Notes: a model not told the origin generated them from the sequence alone. A DNA stretch of 64,000 nt from Coturnix japonica (GCF_001577835.2 NC_029520.1:52635483-52699482), one strand, 5' to 3'; shown: positions 25,269 through 37,707, numbered from the stretch's first letter. Numbers and translations are program-made.

Positions 25269-26505
25269 TGATTTGGCCCAGCTTGTCAGTGCCTCATTAT
25301 TCCCACCTGGATGGGAAAGGATTCTTCCAGCACCAAAGGTTTGTGGCTGAGGCATAAGAAAGCAGACAGGAGCCAACAGGTAATTCTTATCCCTGTGATA
25401 TCAGCAGTGTCATTTCACTTGGAAAATACATGCATTTTCCTGCTATTCTGCCCTGCTCTTCATTCTTTCCCATCGTGCTACAAGAAGGAAGGAGAAATGC
25501 CCATCCATTTGGCTGCAGGAGCTGGGCAGAGGTTTGCCATGTCCCTGTGTGGGGCACAGCTTTGTTTCAGGGTGGGGGGCTCTATTGAAAAGCAGGGCTG
25601 GGAAATGCTCCTGTGCTGCCCCATGGTGTCGTGGTCCTGTGCAAACCAAAGCAAGCAGCAAACACAGCCAAGTGCTATTTCCCTAATGGCGTGTCTCCAT
25701 CTGATAGATGTGTGGGTCTGTCTCTATCTCATGTCTGGTGGGAAAAAAAAAATCTAAATTTCTTTGGCTTTGCTGTTTAAAGTTTAATTACCTTCAATGC
25801 AAACCATGTATCACAGGAGCAGGGATATTTTTGTAAGGAGCTCATGCATACCCCAGGAAGCAAAGTGCTCACTGACGTGCTCCTCCTCATGAGCAAAAAC
25901 GTTTGGGCAGAGGAAAGGGAAAAGTACTTCTGCTTGTTCCCCATCAACATCACACAGTTTGTCCTCATCCTCCTTCAGATGGGAGCGTGCACAGGGCATG
26001 ACAGGGAACAACATCACACTGTTGGGTATTCAGGCTGTTCTTCATGCCCTTCCCAGCTCTTCCATGCACTTCAATTAGTGCTGTCTGCAGCTAATGGGTT
26101 GGTGCAGCCCTCAGCTGGTGCTCCATCAGCTGCTGTGCTGGCGTCCCCTGGGCTCTGAGCTGTGCTGGGTGCTGCTGGAAGCACTATTTTGCATCCTCAA
26201 ACACCCCTTTTTCCAGCCTATAGCAAGAAGGAATAACATTACAACTCTCAGAGCGTCACTGCAAATGCAAAGGCATTAAAAAAAGAACAGATCTGCGGAA
26301 CATTTGTAACCTGTTTGCGTAATGCAAAGATATTAATTGCCAATTAGTCGTCAAGCAGGACTAAAACCATGCAGCTCGGGTAGTGCAGATGCAGCCAGCT
26401 CTCTGCAACTGGAAAAACACCGAGCACCGTGTAATTAAATGTCTCCTGCATGCTCACCCCACCTGGCTGGCCTGGGAATTGCTGCAGGAGGCTTCCCATG
26501 CTGCA
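25269..26505. other. Intergenic sequence
   Basis: No gene recognised. Contains the AT-rich island at 26,225-26,350. Confidence 0.5.
26225..26350. promoter_or_regulatory. Possible conserved non-coding element
   Basis: Unique AT-rich stretch with atgcaaaggcatta, gcgtaatgcaaagatattaa and ttgccaattag; ATGCAAA is one base short of an octamer motif and TAATTGCCAATTAG is a pair of inverted homeodomain half-sites. No coding potential. Confidence 0.5.
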
Positions 26506-26860
26506 GGGATGGGCGCTGCTGGGGTGGGTAGCACCAGGCTGGGTACCACTGTGCTGGGTAACCTTGGGGTGGGTACTTTGAGATGGATGCTGAGATAGGG
26601 AGCACCAGGATGGGTACCTATGGGATGGTGCCTTTGGGGTGGATGCCACCAGGATGGGTACCAGCAGGATGGGTGTCGTTAGACTGATACCATTGGGATG
26701 GGTACCATCATGTTGGTACCATTGGGATGGGTACCACCAGGATGGACACTGGGATGGGTACCACCAGGATGGACACTGGGATGGGTACCATTCGGCTGGT
26801 ACCATCAGGATAGGTACTATTAGGATGAGTACTGGGATGGGTACCACCAGGATGGCTGCT
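26506..26860. repeat. Degenerate minisatellite, about 15-bp unit (ggatgggtaccacca)
   Basis: More than fifteen diverged units such as ggatgggtaccaccaggatg. The last hundred bases are the most regular. Open frames on both strands are artefacts of the repeat. Confidence 0.5.
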
Positions 26861-29569
26861 GGTCTCGCTGTGCCCTGCAGACCTCAGTCTTTCCCATGGA
26901 GATGAGATGCCCACGGGTGATTCCATCTCTCAGCAGTGAGTGACCTATTTTGGATGCTAAGGAGCAGCACAGAGGCAGGAGAGCTTTGAGCAATCCCTGC
27001 TGCAGGGCTGTGAGGGTAATTGCGGTGTCTGATGGACATGGGCAGGAGGAGGTGTGGTATCGGCTTAGGCTGGGTGTGAAGCCCAATGCAAATTTGTAAT
27101 TGTATTTTTAATGCAGCAGCTTAGGATCCAACACGCTCACAAACATAAACAGGGGCAGGTGACTGAAGCCTCCGATCCTGCTCTGCAGGTAAGAGTGTCT
27201 GCTGAGCTCCACGATGGAGAAATGCAAAGGGCCTTTTCCTCCTTGGAAACTGACCTGATTAGACCTGAAAAATAGGGGCTGCTACTTGAAGAGAAAAGAA
27301 GAATTTTGGGTGTTGTTTCTATTCTATGGGCTCCTATTAGGATCCCTGCTGTGCACTTCTGCTGCAGCAGCTGATATCCACGGAGAGCTAAATAACTTCC
27401 AGCAAATGGGCATCCTGCATTTGAGGTGATGTGAAACAGGCAGTGCTGGCTGGGGGATTTTGGGGCTGCATTTGTACAGGGTTCTGGGGTGAGGATCTGG
27501 GACAGAGCACATGGAAGGGCTCCTCTGTGATGGGGATCCAACAGTGTGCACTCACCCAAAACCTGCCTGAGGTTTAAGAGTACGGCAGTGGTCTGAGTGT
27601 GTGAGATCATGCCAGATCAGCATCAGATATCATCATCCCCAGAGAGTTTATGTGGGGCAGCAATGGCTGTGGCCACTTGGGCTGGAATGGAGAATGGAAG
27701 GAGTTGAAGGATGGGGGTGCATAGCCCCCACACAGCCCTCCCTGCTGCTCCGTGGTGCTGTGGGCAGAGAACATGGCTGGGTACTGTGATGGGGCACAAG
27801 GGACACGACCACAGGGGGCTGTGGTGATGCAAAGTGCTGGGAGGAGGTGGGGCGTTTGGTTATGAAGATGGATGAACGCAGTGGTTTGAACCAGAGGCCC
27901 TGGGGAAGGAGTTTTCCAGGGGTCTGGAAGCAAAGAAACCCTGTTCTGAAGAGGTAGGGTCAGTGCTGGGTGTGATCCCATCCCCATGGGATACCCACAG
28001 CTCTGCAGTGCCTGCTGCCGGGTGGTCCGGGGGCATCCAGAGCTGCACATCCCAGAGCTTCCCTTTGGCATCCGCTAAAGCCATTTCCTCTGTCTGAAGG
28101 AATCCAGATGGAAACCATCTGCTTGTTCCTGTGTCCCTCAGCCCCACATCTCCTCCTGCATCCCCTAGATGTGAATCTGTGGTCCTGCACATCCTTGTCC
28201 TGTGTTATAGATGTGTGCGCACATCCGTGTGCCAAGGGAGGGACCCGAGTGCTGTCTTCTCTAAGATGAATGATCAGAGCTGGGGGTAAGGATGCAGGGA
28301 TGCTGCTAATGAGCTGCACGGCATTAACCAGCCCATGGGAGGCTGGTTAAACATTAGCCAGGATTCACCACTCAGTCCAATTTTTAAGAGCTCTGTTGAG
28401 TTCAGCTGGGTGTGGGACCGCCGTGCCAGTGACCCCACTGGGGACCAGCTCCAAATGGGCCCATATTCCTGCTGCTCTGAGTCCTGCCTGCTAATGGGGA
28501 GGTCCTCTTGCACTGCTCTGAACCTATGGGTGCTGAGAGCTGTGGGTCCAAACGCGTGGGTGCAAATGGGGTGCAGCAGCTGCAGCAGAGCGGGCAGGTT
28601 GGAGCAGCTCCAGCAGCGCGGGCGCAGGGATACTCTCTGACCCCACGTTCTGACTTTTCCACCCCGTTCCCTCAGTTTACCCTCCAGATGTGAGCAAGTG
28701 AGGGAGAGCTTTGCTGTCATGTGAGTGCGTAATTGAAACCCGCTGGGCAGCGGCTGTGGTTGGAGGTCTGGTAGGCTTTGCACTGTGGATTCTCTGCTGT
28801 CTCATAGTCCTGAATCCCTGACCATGCCCACAGCACAGCCCCATTGTGCTTCCCCACTCCCTGCCCTGCATTTTGGAACCCCCCCAAGGGAGTTCTGTCC
28901 CTGCTCTGGATGGGACCATCTCTGCAGCTGTGAGCAGGCGCACAGCCGGGCTAAAAATACTCCTGCTCTGTGCTCCTTCCTGCCTGCTCCGCTGCCTTTC
29001 CTGCATTACCGCACGTTTCCACCACTCCCAGCAGCTCCAGCAGGCTGGGGGAAAAAAAAAATCACAAAACAACAGGCAAGTCCAGAGCTCCAAAAACCCC
29101 CAAATCTCAGCTTGGCCCCAGCCTGAAGGCTTTACCAACACTTGGTGCACTCTGGGTGGATTATTCTTTTCCAACCCCATACCCAACAGCTTAATTTCAC
29201 TGCTCATCTGTGCTGACTTCCCAAGAGAAGCAATATCAGGTTGGATGGAATGGGAGGTAGGTGTGGGGGGGTCTACCCTCCCCCCCAAGAAGCCCACTGA
29301 GTGCAGTGGGGCTGTGGGTGGCTCTGCATTGCTGGTATTCCTGCCCCAGTGCTGTGGCTGTGTGCCACCAGCAGCCATCCCATCCCAGCACCCGGCAGGG
29401 ACAGCCCTTGTGCTCCACTCCTGGCACAGCTGAGACAGACGGCCTTGAGGACTGCATTGCCAACCCCGTGCCAGCCCTGTGTCTCCAGGATGTGCCCCAT
29501 GTCACCCCATGAAGCCTGGGACTGGGTGTCATCCAAGGCTGGTTCCTGCCTCGTGGGGACTGGCTCTCT
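26861..29569. other. Intergenic sequence
   Basis: No gene or known repeat recognised. Confidence 0.5.
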
Positions 29570-29758
29570 CTGGGATGCACTGGGTTGCATTGAGGTGCAC
29601 TGGGATGCACCTGGATGTACTGGGTTGGGTCGCACTGGGATGTGCTGTCAAAGAGCTGACGCAACACCAGGCTCTCCATGGTTGCACTCAGATGCATTTG
29701 GATGCTGAGATGCACAGGGTTGCACTGGGATGTGCTGGGATGGGTGGTGCTGGGGTCA
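29570..29758. repeat. Degenerate minisatellite with tgcactgggatg core
   Basis: Repeated gggatgcactgggttgcatt-type phrases, interrupted in the middle by about 50 unrelated bases. Confidence 0.5.
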
Positions 29759-31339
29759 CTCACTGCCTACCAAAGAACCGAGAGAGGACAAGTTTCCTTG
29801 GGAATCCCCCATGAAATGCAAAGGCACGGTGAAGCCCAGCCCCACGCCGGAGTTCATGGCAACGCACGGCTGTTGTGGTTCTGCACAGGGACGAGCAAGG
29901 CTTCATTATTTATTTTCTTCCCTTTATGGGCTGAGAAACCATCCCGAAGCTGAGTGCAGCCTCCCACCTCAGCCTGCGTGCTGTCTGCGGGGGGACTCCT
30001 GAGCCCAGCTCTCAGTTGGAGCAGTGGCTGTGCAACGTCCCCAAGTGGAGGTGACGGCCCTGTCCCTATGTGCACCCCAGGACCATGTGTGTGCCTCAGG
30101 ATAAGGCTTATATAAAAGTAAATATGCACCCGAGGGGTTTGGGAGCCCCTGTGTAGCTGCATATCTTCAGCATTTATGGAAACAAGTGGCACAAATGGAA
30201 GAGCCCGTGGCCAACTGATGGAAGGGGTCAGGGAGCAAACCTCTTGGAGCCACACTGAGGGCATTTAGACCCTTCCCAGTGCACTTTCTTATAGGGACAT
30301 GGCAAGGATGAGCCACGTGGAGCTGTGGGGTGGGATATGCAGCAGCCAGCATCGTGCTGAGCAGCACCACGGGGCAGTGCCGTGGGGAACGAGCTCTGCA
30401 CGGAGCTGGGGGCTGAGGGAGGGATGAATTGATTCGTTACTCTGTTGCTTCGTTTGTCATTTTGGTCCCATCAGCAAAATCGTAGGGAAAATATGCGTGA
30501 GATAAGAGAGCTCTCACGTCTGTGCTGCCATCCCTGCCAGTAACAATGCTGATATTGAAACGCTGCTGCAAAGAGACTCGAGTGCAGATAATGCAGGGTC
30601 ATGGTGAGCAGCTGCCGTCTCCCTTGGTGCAAATACATCCCCTGTACAAAATGCAGCCAGCTTTGGGACAGGGACGTTCTCACTCATAACCACAGCTCCT
30701 TCTCCTTTCCCTGGGACACACCTCACAGTGCAAGGAGCCCAGATGTAAAAAACAACAAGGAAAAAAAAAAAACACCCAAAACAGAAAGAAAAAAGCCTCC
30801 TCTGATGACTTTTTCCATCTGCGTTTCCGCTTCTGGGCATTTTTGGCATCCTTAACCACAGAGCTGAGGAAGGGAATAGTCGCCCTCATCCCTGGGGCTT
30901 TCCTTGCACGAGGAAGGCCGGCTGCCTGCTGGCCCACGTCCATCTTTCCGAGCTCTCCCTGCACAGGGAGGTGCTCGTGGCCCTGGCCTGAAATCGTCTG
31001 TTTGTCACGGGATCCGCGGCGCAGCGTCCAGGTTTGTGTTTATGGATCGCTTTGCTGGCATGCGAAACTTCTTTCTGCTGCTTTATTTGGCTGGGTCAGA
31101 GCCTCTGCAGCAGGGCACCGTGTTCCCAAGGGGTGATGGTGAGGAAGGGGCTGCCTTTGGCAGGACGGGACCTGTGCGTGTCACTGAGCCACCCTCTGTC
31201 TTGAACTTAGGAGCCCAGAACTGCCCGCAGTGCTCTAGATGTGGCCCCCCCGGGGCAGAGCAGAGCAGGAGGAGCACCTCTCCTACTCTGTGCTCCATCC
31301 ATCCCAAGGGACCAATGCCTTCTTGGCCACCAATGCTGC
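29759..31339. other. Intergenic sequence
   Basis: No gene recognised. A TATA-like cttatataaaag at 30,108-30,119 has no supporting context. Confidence 0.5.
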
Positions 31340-31430
31340 CTCAGGGCCAACTGTTGGTCAATGGTTGGTCAACCATAAGTCAACTGTAGGTCAACCAGTG
31401 ATCAACCAGTTCTTGGTCAATCACTGTCCA
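31340..31430. repeat. TTGGTCAACC-type short repeat
   Basis: Seven or so degenerate copies of ttggtcaaccag, partly self-complementary (GGTTG...CAACC), next to a CR1 body fragment. Confidence 0.5.
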
Positions 31431-31545
31431 ACCAGGACCCCCATGTCCCCTGCAGAGCTCCTCTCCAGCAGCTCAGCCCCATGCATGGAGTTATTCCTCC
31501 CCATGTGTAGGACCCTACACTTGCCTTTGTTGAACCCAAGGATTT
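31431..31545 (-). mobile_element. CR1 body fragment
   Basis: Contains cccctgcagagctcctctcc and cccatgtgtaggaccctaca, phrases typical of internal chicken CR1; orientation inferred. Confidence 0.5.
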
Positions 31546-32479
31546 CCAACCCTCACCAAAAGCCAGGCTGGATTTTTCCATGCCACACTCGCATCATGTA
31601 ATTACCCAGCATGATCTGTTGGGCTGCAAACAGATTTCAGGAAGGAGCGTCGGGGTGTTTGCAATAGAGCTGCTCTTTATTTAGGTCCAGGAACGAGCGG
31701 CTGTTCTCTCCCACAGCCATGCAGAGATTGCGGGGGCAGAGGCGGCCTCGCAGGTCAGCCCAAAGGATGCCTATGGATGCTTAAAAGTGAGGAATAAATA
31801 ACTCCTCCCAAAACAACCTCGCCATATGGCATCTCGGAGGAAGGAGCGCGGTGGAGATGCTTTGCTGCTAATTTATGGGGCTGTTGCTGCTATTCTGGTC
31901 CCGGGTCACCTATGGAGAGCAGCACACAGGTGCACGTTGTGTCCTTTGTGTGCATAGGGCATCCATGGTGCAGCTGCTGGGGCTTCAGTGGGAGCTGCCC
32001 CAGGGTCAGGCTGTGGTCCTGATGGTTCCTGAGCGCTCCCTCAGGGTGTTGGTGCCATGGTTGGTGTCTTAGAGCTCTGTCTAAGGAGGTGCACAAGGCC
32101 AGCTTGCATGGGATAGTGTGCAGCCTGATCTGATGGGTGGCAACCAGCTGGCAGCAGGGGGTTGGAACGGGATGATCTTTAAAGTCCCCTGCAATATAAT
32201 CCATTCCATGACTGTATGATTCCCAGGCACCTTATGCTTGGAAGCCCAGTGGTTGGCTTGGACTGCATGAAAATCCCACTCAAAGGCTGTGCGGGGATCT
32301 TCGGGACCTCCCTGGGTGGCACAGTGGCAGCGCTGGGGGTCTGAGCGTTTGAGGCGGGTACTGGTGAGAGTCAGGGCGGTGTGACGGGGATACAGCCTGG
32401 GCATGGGGCATCCCTTCCCATGAGAATGGCTCGGGATGGACTGCGTAAAACAGCGCTGGGAGCCGGGGCTGCGTATTTC
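31546..32479. other. Sequence upstream of the FRMD6 CpG island
   Basis: A plus-strand CR1 lies at 32,083-32,222 (aggaggtgcacaaggccagc ... tgactgtatgattcc). The rest is unique with no gene. Confidence 0.5.
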
Positions 32480-32689
32480 GCCCTCCAGCGATGCTCGGCT
32501 TCACCCCCAGGACCCCGGGGCTGCACTCCCCCTCCCACAGCACCCCACGGCCCAGGGGCATTCCGCCCCCCTGCCCTCCCCGCTGCCCCCTCCCATCCCT
32601 TCGCAGCGCCGAGGCGGGCTGGAGGCGGTGCCGGTGCCGCTCGGGGCGGTGCGGGCCGGGAAGGGGCGGGGGCGGCGGGTTGGGCTGGG

Positions 32690-32821
32690 CACGGCGCGGC
32701 TCGGTTCGGATCGGCTCAGCACGGCTCAGCTCAGCTCGGCTCAGCTCAGCACGGCTCGGCTCAGCACGGCTCGGCTCGGCTCGGCTCGGCTCGGCACGGA
32801 GCGCGGTCCCCGGAGCCGCAG
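32690..32821 (+). other. FRMD6: Probable FRMD6 non-coding exon 1 (3' end defined, 5' end guessed)
   Basis: The exon end is set by the donor ccgcag|gtaggt after 32,821; the 5' limit is an estimate. No ATG-initiated frame here joins the FRMD6 reading frame, so I treat it as 5' UTR spliced to the acceptor at 38,689 in front of the ATG-bearing exon. The intron would be about 5.9 kb. Human FRMD6 also uses distant non-coding first exons. Confidence 0.5.
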
Positions 32822-32926
32822 GTAGGTGCGCACCCGGCGCCCCGCAGCGCGCTCCCAGCCCGGCTCGACTCGGAGCGGCTCGGTTCGGTTCGGTTCGGCT
32901 CGGCACAGCTCAGCCACCGCCGGCCC
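32693..32926. repeat. CGGCT/CAGCT pentamer repeat in FRMD6 first exon region
   Basis: Two runs of imperfect 5-bp units (cggct, cagct, cggtt) at about 32,693-32,800 and 32,870-32,926 flank the exon 1 donor. The repeat leaves several frames open on both strands (Gly-Ser-Ala-Arg-Leu-type and Arg-Ala-Glu-Pro-Ser-type repeats). I regard these as by-products of the pentamer, not genes. Confidence 0.5.
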
Positions 32927-33299
32927 GCTGGGGCTGTCTCGGGTGAGCACGGACCGGCGCTGTGCGGCGGGGAGCGGCGCGGCGGCTTGTTGCATTCGGA
33001 AGCTGAGTTGGTGCCGGAGAACTGCGAGTGGCTTCATTTTCCAGGAATGCGAGTCATTTCCTCTGGCCAGTCGCAGGGAGTTGAAATTTAACAGCAGCGG
33101 GGCTGCTCCGCCAAACCCCGGCCCCGGCCCCAGCTTCGCTTCCAGGACCCCTCACCCGTGGGATCCTTCCTCGTGGGTCCCCCTGCCTGGGGATCGTGCT
33201 CATCCACGGACCGGGCTTGTGTGTGTGTCCTCTCACCGATGGGTCCCTTCACCTCTTGCCTGCCGGTCTTGTTGTTGGTGTGTTGCAGTCGTTAGTACG

Positions 33300-34316
33300 T
33301 TACATTCACCCAGCATCCCTACAGCCTTGCATTCACTCATAGCTCCCATTGCCTTTGGTTTGTATTCAGCCATGGGTCCCATCACTCGTGAATCCTCTTG
33401 TCCATGAGTTCTCTTGTTCATTCACCCATGGGTCCCGTTGCCCACAGGTGATTTTCACCCATAGATCCCATTGCCCATGGGTTGTACTTGCCCATGGGAC
33501 CTCTTACCCATGGATCCCATCACCAGTGGGTCCCCTCACTCATAAGTTCTGTTGGCAGTGAGCTCCCTTGTGCATGGGTTGCATTTGGTCATAGATCTCG
33601 TGATGTGTGGTTTGCTTTCATCCATGGGTCCCATCACCTATGGGTTACATTCACCCATGGGTTCCATCATCAGTGGGTCACATTCACCTGTGGGTTCCAT
33701 CACCCATAGGTTGCACTTGCCCATGGAATATCTCATCCTTGGGTCCTCTCACCATTGAGTCCTTGTATATTTCAGTTCTCTTGTTCATAGTTTGTGTTCA
33801 TCCATGAGTCCCATCACCCATAGGTTGTGTTCACCTGTAGGTCCCATCCCCTGTGAGTTACACCCACCCTTTGGTCCCATTACGCACAGGTTACATCCAC
33901 CCATGGGTCCCATCACCCATGGGCTATGTTCACCCATTGGTCCCATTGCCCATTGGTTACATCCACCCTATATGTCCCATCCCCCACTGCTTATGTTCAG
34001 CTGTAGGTCCCATTGCCCATGGGTTGCATCCACCCACACGTCCCATCACCCATGGTTTGTGTTCTCCCACTTGGCCTGCAGGTTGCATTTGCCCATGAGA
34101 CCTCTCCCCCCTGGGTCCCATCATCAGCCACTCTCCTCACCCATGGTCCCTCTTGCTGGTGGGTTACACTTCCCCATGGGATGTGCCACCCATGGGATCA
34201 ATCGCCCATGGATCCTGTTGTGTGTTGGTAGCCACACTTGTGGGTCCTCTTGTCTGTGGCTCCTTTTGCTTCTGGGTGCCACTCACCCATGGGTGCCCTC
34301 ACCTATGGGTGCCATC
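33300..34316. repeat. Degenerate minisatellite in FRMD6 intron 1, about 33-36 bp units
   Basis: About 1 kb of diverged units of the form ttcacccatgggtcccatca, each with one or two acccatgggt palindromes. It starts roughly 0.4 kb after the FRMD6 CpG island. Units differ by many substitutions, so the array is old or under weak homogenisation. Open frames over it (His/Pro/Trp/Val-rich) are repeat artefacts. Confidence 0.5.
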
Positions 34317-34779
34317 CTTGCAAGACCAGCACTGGGCAAGTCCCATAGGAAGTCCCGAGGTGATCATGGCCATGGGTTGGCTGTGGGGACGCGGCAGTGG
34401 CGGTGGGAGGGACATGACGGGATGTGTTTGCTGACATCTTGCAGTTCAGAGTGAGCTTTTCCCTGCTCACAGCTGAGCATTCCCCATCCACGGGGCTGTT
34501 TTACCCTTAGAGCCAAACTCTGCCCTTCCAGGACGTGTTGGCTGTGCACGGAGCTCTGCTGCTCTGTGTTGTGTCGGTGTTTTTCCACCAGGCTCTCGAA
34601 TTCTTTGGTTGAGCGCGGATTGATTCGGTCTCCGTCACTTGAGAGCAATGTTTTGTGTAAAGCCCCACGTCCCGAAGGCGCTCTGGGGTTTGGTTATAGG
34701 CGCTGCCTTTTGGCTGTCATTTGCAAAGGGTTCTTTTCATTGGAGCTCGGGTTTATCCGGCCTCTCCGAACCCCGAATC

Positions 34780-34960
34780 TGTAAGCAATTATGCCATGAC
34801 ATGAGAAGTCGGCACTCTGGAAAGGATTAATTCAGACCAGATGTAAAAATAAATGCGAATTTCAAATGAAGATGATGTCAGCTCCCTCCTGCTAAAAAAA
34901 ATATAATAGACCAAAAAAAAAAAATAAAAAGCAAAGCAGCTCTGTGGACTCCAGATGGAA
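34780..34960. promoter_or_regulatory. AT-rich unique island in FRMD6 intron 1
   Basis: Unique AT-rich sequence (gtaagcaattatgcc, ggattaattcag, gatgatgtcagctcc) ending in two A runs. It could be an intronic enhancer; evidence is composition only. Confidence 0.5.
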
Positions 34961-35849
34961 GATAGAAACGATGGCTGTGGGTAAAAGATCCGCCTGGCTC
35001 CTTCATTTCGTCTGGTGCTTTATTTTGTGACATTTCTCAGGCTCTGCTGGGGAAGGGCGGCGCTTTTGGGGCTGTATGGAGCACTTTGGGGCACCCAGTG
35101 GGGGTGTGGGGGGGTTCCAATGGGGGACTGCAGCTCTGTTTGCCACAGTCTGGAGCCGGACACAGAGATGCTGTGAGCTCCGGAGGGAGCGGATGGGGCT
35201 CTTGGTGTTCAAGGCATCCTTGTGTGAGTTTTGGCATAAAATGGAGCTCGTTTCGGTGTAAAATGGAGCTTGTTTTGGCACATCCTGCCCGGGACATGGG
35301 CGGTTTTGCAACCACCAACCCGCTCCCGTGGGTGAGGATTGGGGCTGGGGCAGGGCAGCACTTCCCCACGTGTGGTTACGAATCCTCATCTCCTTCCCCT
35401 GTGAGATCAGCCCTGTCCTGGGGCTACACCATGCACAAATGGGGGGCGTTGAGCTGAGCCCCAGCTGCTTTGTGGCAGCTCAGCTCCTGCCCGGAGCCGT
35501 GGGATGGGGCTCCCAAAAGGGGTTTCTGTACAGAAATCCCCTGAGCCTTCCCAAAAGCAATATGGGGAGTTTGCTCAGGGTTGAAGCACTGCGCAGGCAT
35601 GAGGCTGCTGTGGGGCTTGGGTTTTGTTTTCATAGGGACTTCCATAGTTTGGAAATGGCTCTTTATTACCCTGCTCCCTATGGCTGCTTTGTGGTTGGAG
35701 AGCAGAACCCACAGCAAGTCCAAGGCCAAAATCCAAAGGATCTACGGGTGCTGCTATCAGGATGGGCTCGCTCCCTGTGGAAGTGGAGGCAGCGCTGCTT
35801 CTCTCTGTGGGCATCCTCTGGAGCTGCTGTCCTGCAGCTCGAGCACTGG

Positions 35850-36018
35850 AACATCCTCCTTTGGTGACATTGGAGGCATTGATGGCACTGGGAGGTCCTC
35901 ATTTGGTGACACTGGGAGCCTTGGTGGCATTAGGAGATCTTGGTGGCACTGAGAAATCCTGCATTGGCAGCACTGGGAAATCTTGTCTTGGTGGCACTGG
36001 GAACCACCTGCCTTGGTG
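35850..36018. repeat. Degenerate minisatellite, about 33-bp unit
   Basis: Four to five diverged units built on tggtggcactgggaaatc (variants tggtgacattggaggcatt and tggtggcattaggagatc). In FRMD6 intron 1. Confidence 0.5.
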
Positions 36019-37707
36019 CTGACAGGGCTGGGGAATGTTTCACAGAGGCCCCGGAAGGCGTGGGGGGGTTAATGGGGCTGTGAGGCGTGGGGTGCCGGGG
36101 CGCACAAAGCCCCTCTGTTCCCTGCTCTCCTCGTATAACCCACAGCTCCGAGCACTCCTCCTCCTGGCTCTGCTGCGGGGATAATTGCTTCCAGCCGGGT
36201 GCCAGCCGCCCTGCAGCTCCTCCTTGCTGGAGACCCGAGTGGCTGTCGTGCATTTTTGGTTTGGGATGGGGATGGTGGTGGTTTGTGTGAAGCTTTGGGA
36301 CTGTGCTTGCTATCTCCAAAAACCCCAAGAAATGAGGTTGGCTTTGTCCTGCAGGACGGAGCGCTGCATGCAGCCAGGGGGTCAGTTTGTAACCCCGAAT
36401 GTCCCCAGGTGTCCCCAAGCTGGTGGCCGTGGGGACCCTGCAGTCTTTGGGGGCAGTGCTGGCCCTGAGCCCAGCACCCAACCAGCATTGTGGTGGATGA
36501 AGTAATGCCACACTTATAACCCGGCCCGTTTTTCCCACTGAAGGGCTCTTTCATCTCCCTCTGTTCGTTACGAGGAAGCTGTTGAGTTCGTGGAGAATAG
36601 GAGACGATTTTAATTACGGGGTGACCGCAAGCGTGCATTAATGTGGCTGTCGGGTTCGGAGACGCTGCGCTGAGCGCCGGCCCTACAACTTGTAGGAACA
36701 GCTTGCGCATACCTGTGCCCTGTGATGTGGGGCAGAACCGACTCTGAACTCTTCCAAACAAGAAATTCCTGCCCTGTGAATTCATCTTCCCATCCAGCCC
36801 TGCACTTTGTTCTGCTTTTCCTCTCCGATTGCCCTCCCGTAATCCCTCCGTTCGCTGCTATTGTGGCTCAGCAGCGCTGAAACAAAAGCTGGGGATGGGC
36901 AGAGGAGGGGAGAGGGCTGATGGGACAGGAGTTATTAAAAACAAGCAAATGAGCAGGGTGTGATGATATAATATGGTGGGGCTGGGGGGACCCGAGTGCT
37001 GTGTTATGGGTGTGCTTTGGGGATGAGCCACATTCCCAGCGGGAACGCACCAACATGCCCGTATAGCCGTGCCAAGCCTGAGCCCTCCGTCCTGTGTGGA
37101 TTTTGCAGCTGCTTTGCTTGGCCACTCAAAGTGTCTTGTGGGGAAAGTTTGCTGGGGATCTCTCTGCAAATAATGGAATCCGAGGGGCTGAGCCTGCCTG
37201 CAATCCTCTCGTGCCGCTCCCAGCCCGCAGCCGTGCATGTTCAACACTCGTGTCAGTGCTTGTTTGGGCACACGGGGAGAAAAATACCTGTTTGCCGGGA
37301 ATTTTCCTATCGACCACAGAGAGATGGAGTTTGCCCCCGGCTCAGGGTGAGCCAACAACTGCACGTCGGGGCTTCTTTTCCTTGTTTAAGCCTTTCCACC
37401 CGGTGCCGGCGGATGTTTTTAGGGTGCAGCGTTGGGGCGGTGCTGCGGGGGCTGCGGGGCACCTTTGGGTGGCAGTGGGTGCAGAGGGTGCTGGCACTGA
37501 GCACACCCAGCCCCGAGGCGTGCTGCCCTCCCCACCACCACCCGCCGCAGCTGCATCGCACCCAGCCCTGCAGCGGACACCAGAGCTGCCAGGTGCCCGG
37601 CCGGGGTGGGGACACTAAATACCTTCAGCCCCATTTCATTCCCCGCTGGGATTTTTAATGAAGCTTGAAACAAACCTGGCTGCTGTGCTGCTCGCTCCCA
37701 GTCAGGA

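Larger units (their letters stand above)
32480..32960 (+). promoter_or_regulatory. FRMD6: FRMD6 CpG-island promoter and first-exon region
   Basis: This is the most CpG-dense block upstream of the FRMD6 coding exons. It contains an Sp1-type GC box (ggaaggggcgggggcggcgg, about 32,658-32,680) and no clear TATA box. It runs into pentameric CGGCT-type repeats and then a strong splice donor (ccgcag|gtaggt). This is the layout expected of a housekeeping-type promoter with a non-coding first exon. The start site cannot be fixed from sequence alone. A second GT donor (cgg|gtgagc) at 32,942 could give an alternative first exon. Confidence 0.5.

Noticed and set aside
30101-30120. TATA-box-like cttatataaaag
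   Set aside because: No start-site, CpG or exon context nearby.
32280-33091. Long overlapping open frames on both strands over the FRMD6 CpG island (200 codons and more)
   Set aside because: They follow the CGGCT pentamer repeat and high GC content. The predicted peptides are simple repeats and no homology is recognisable.
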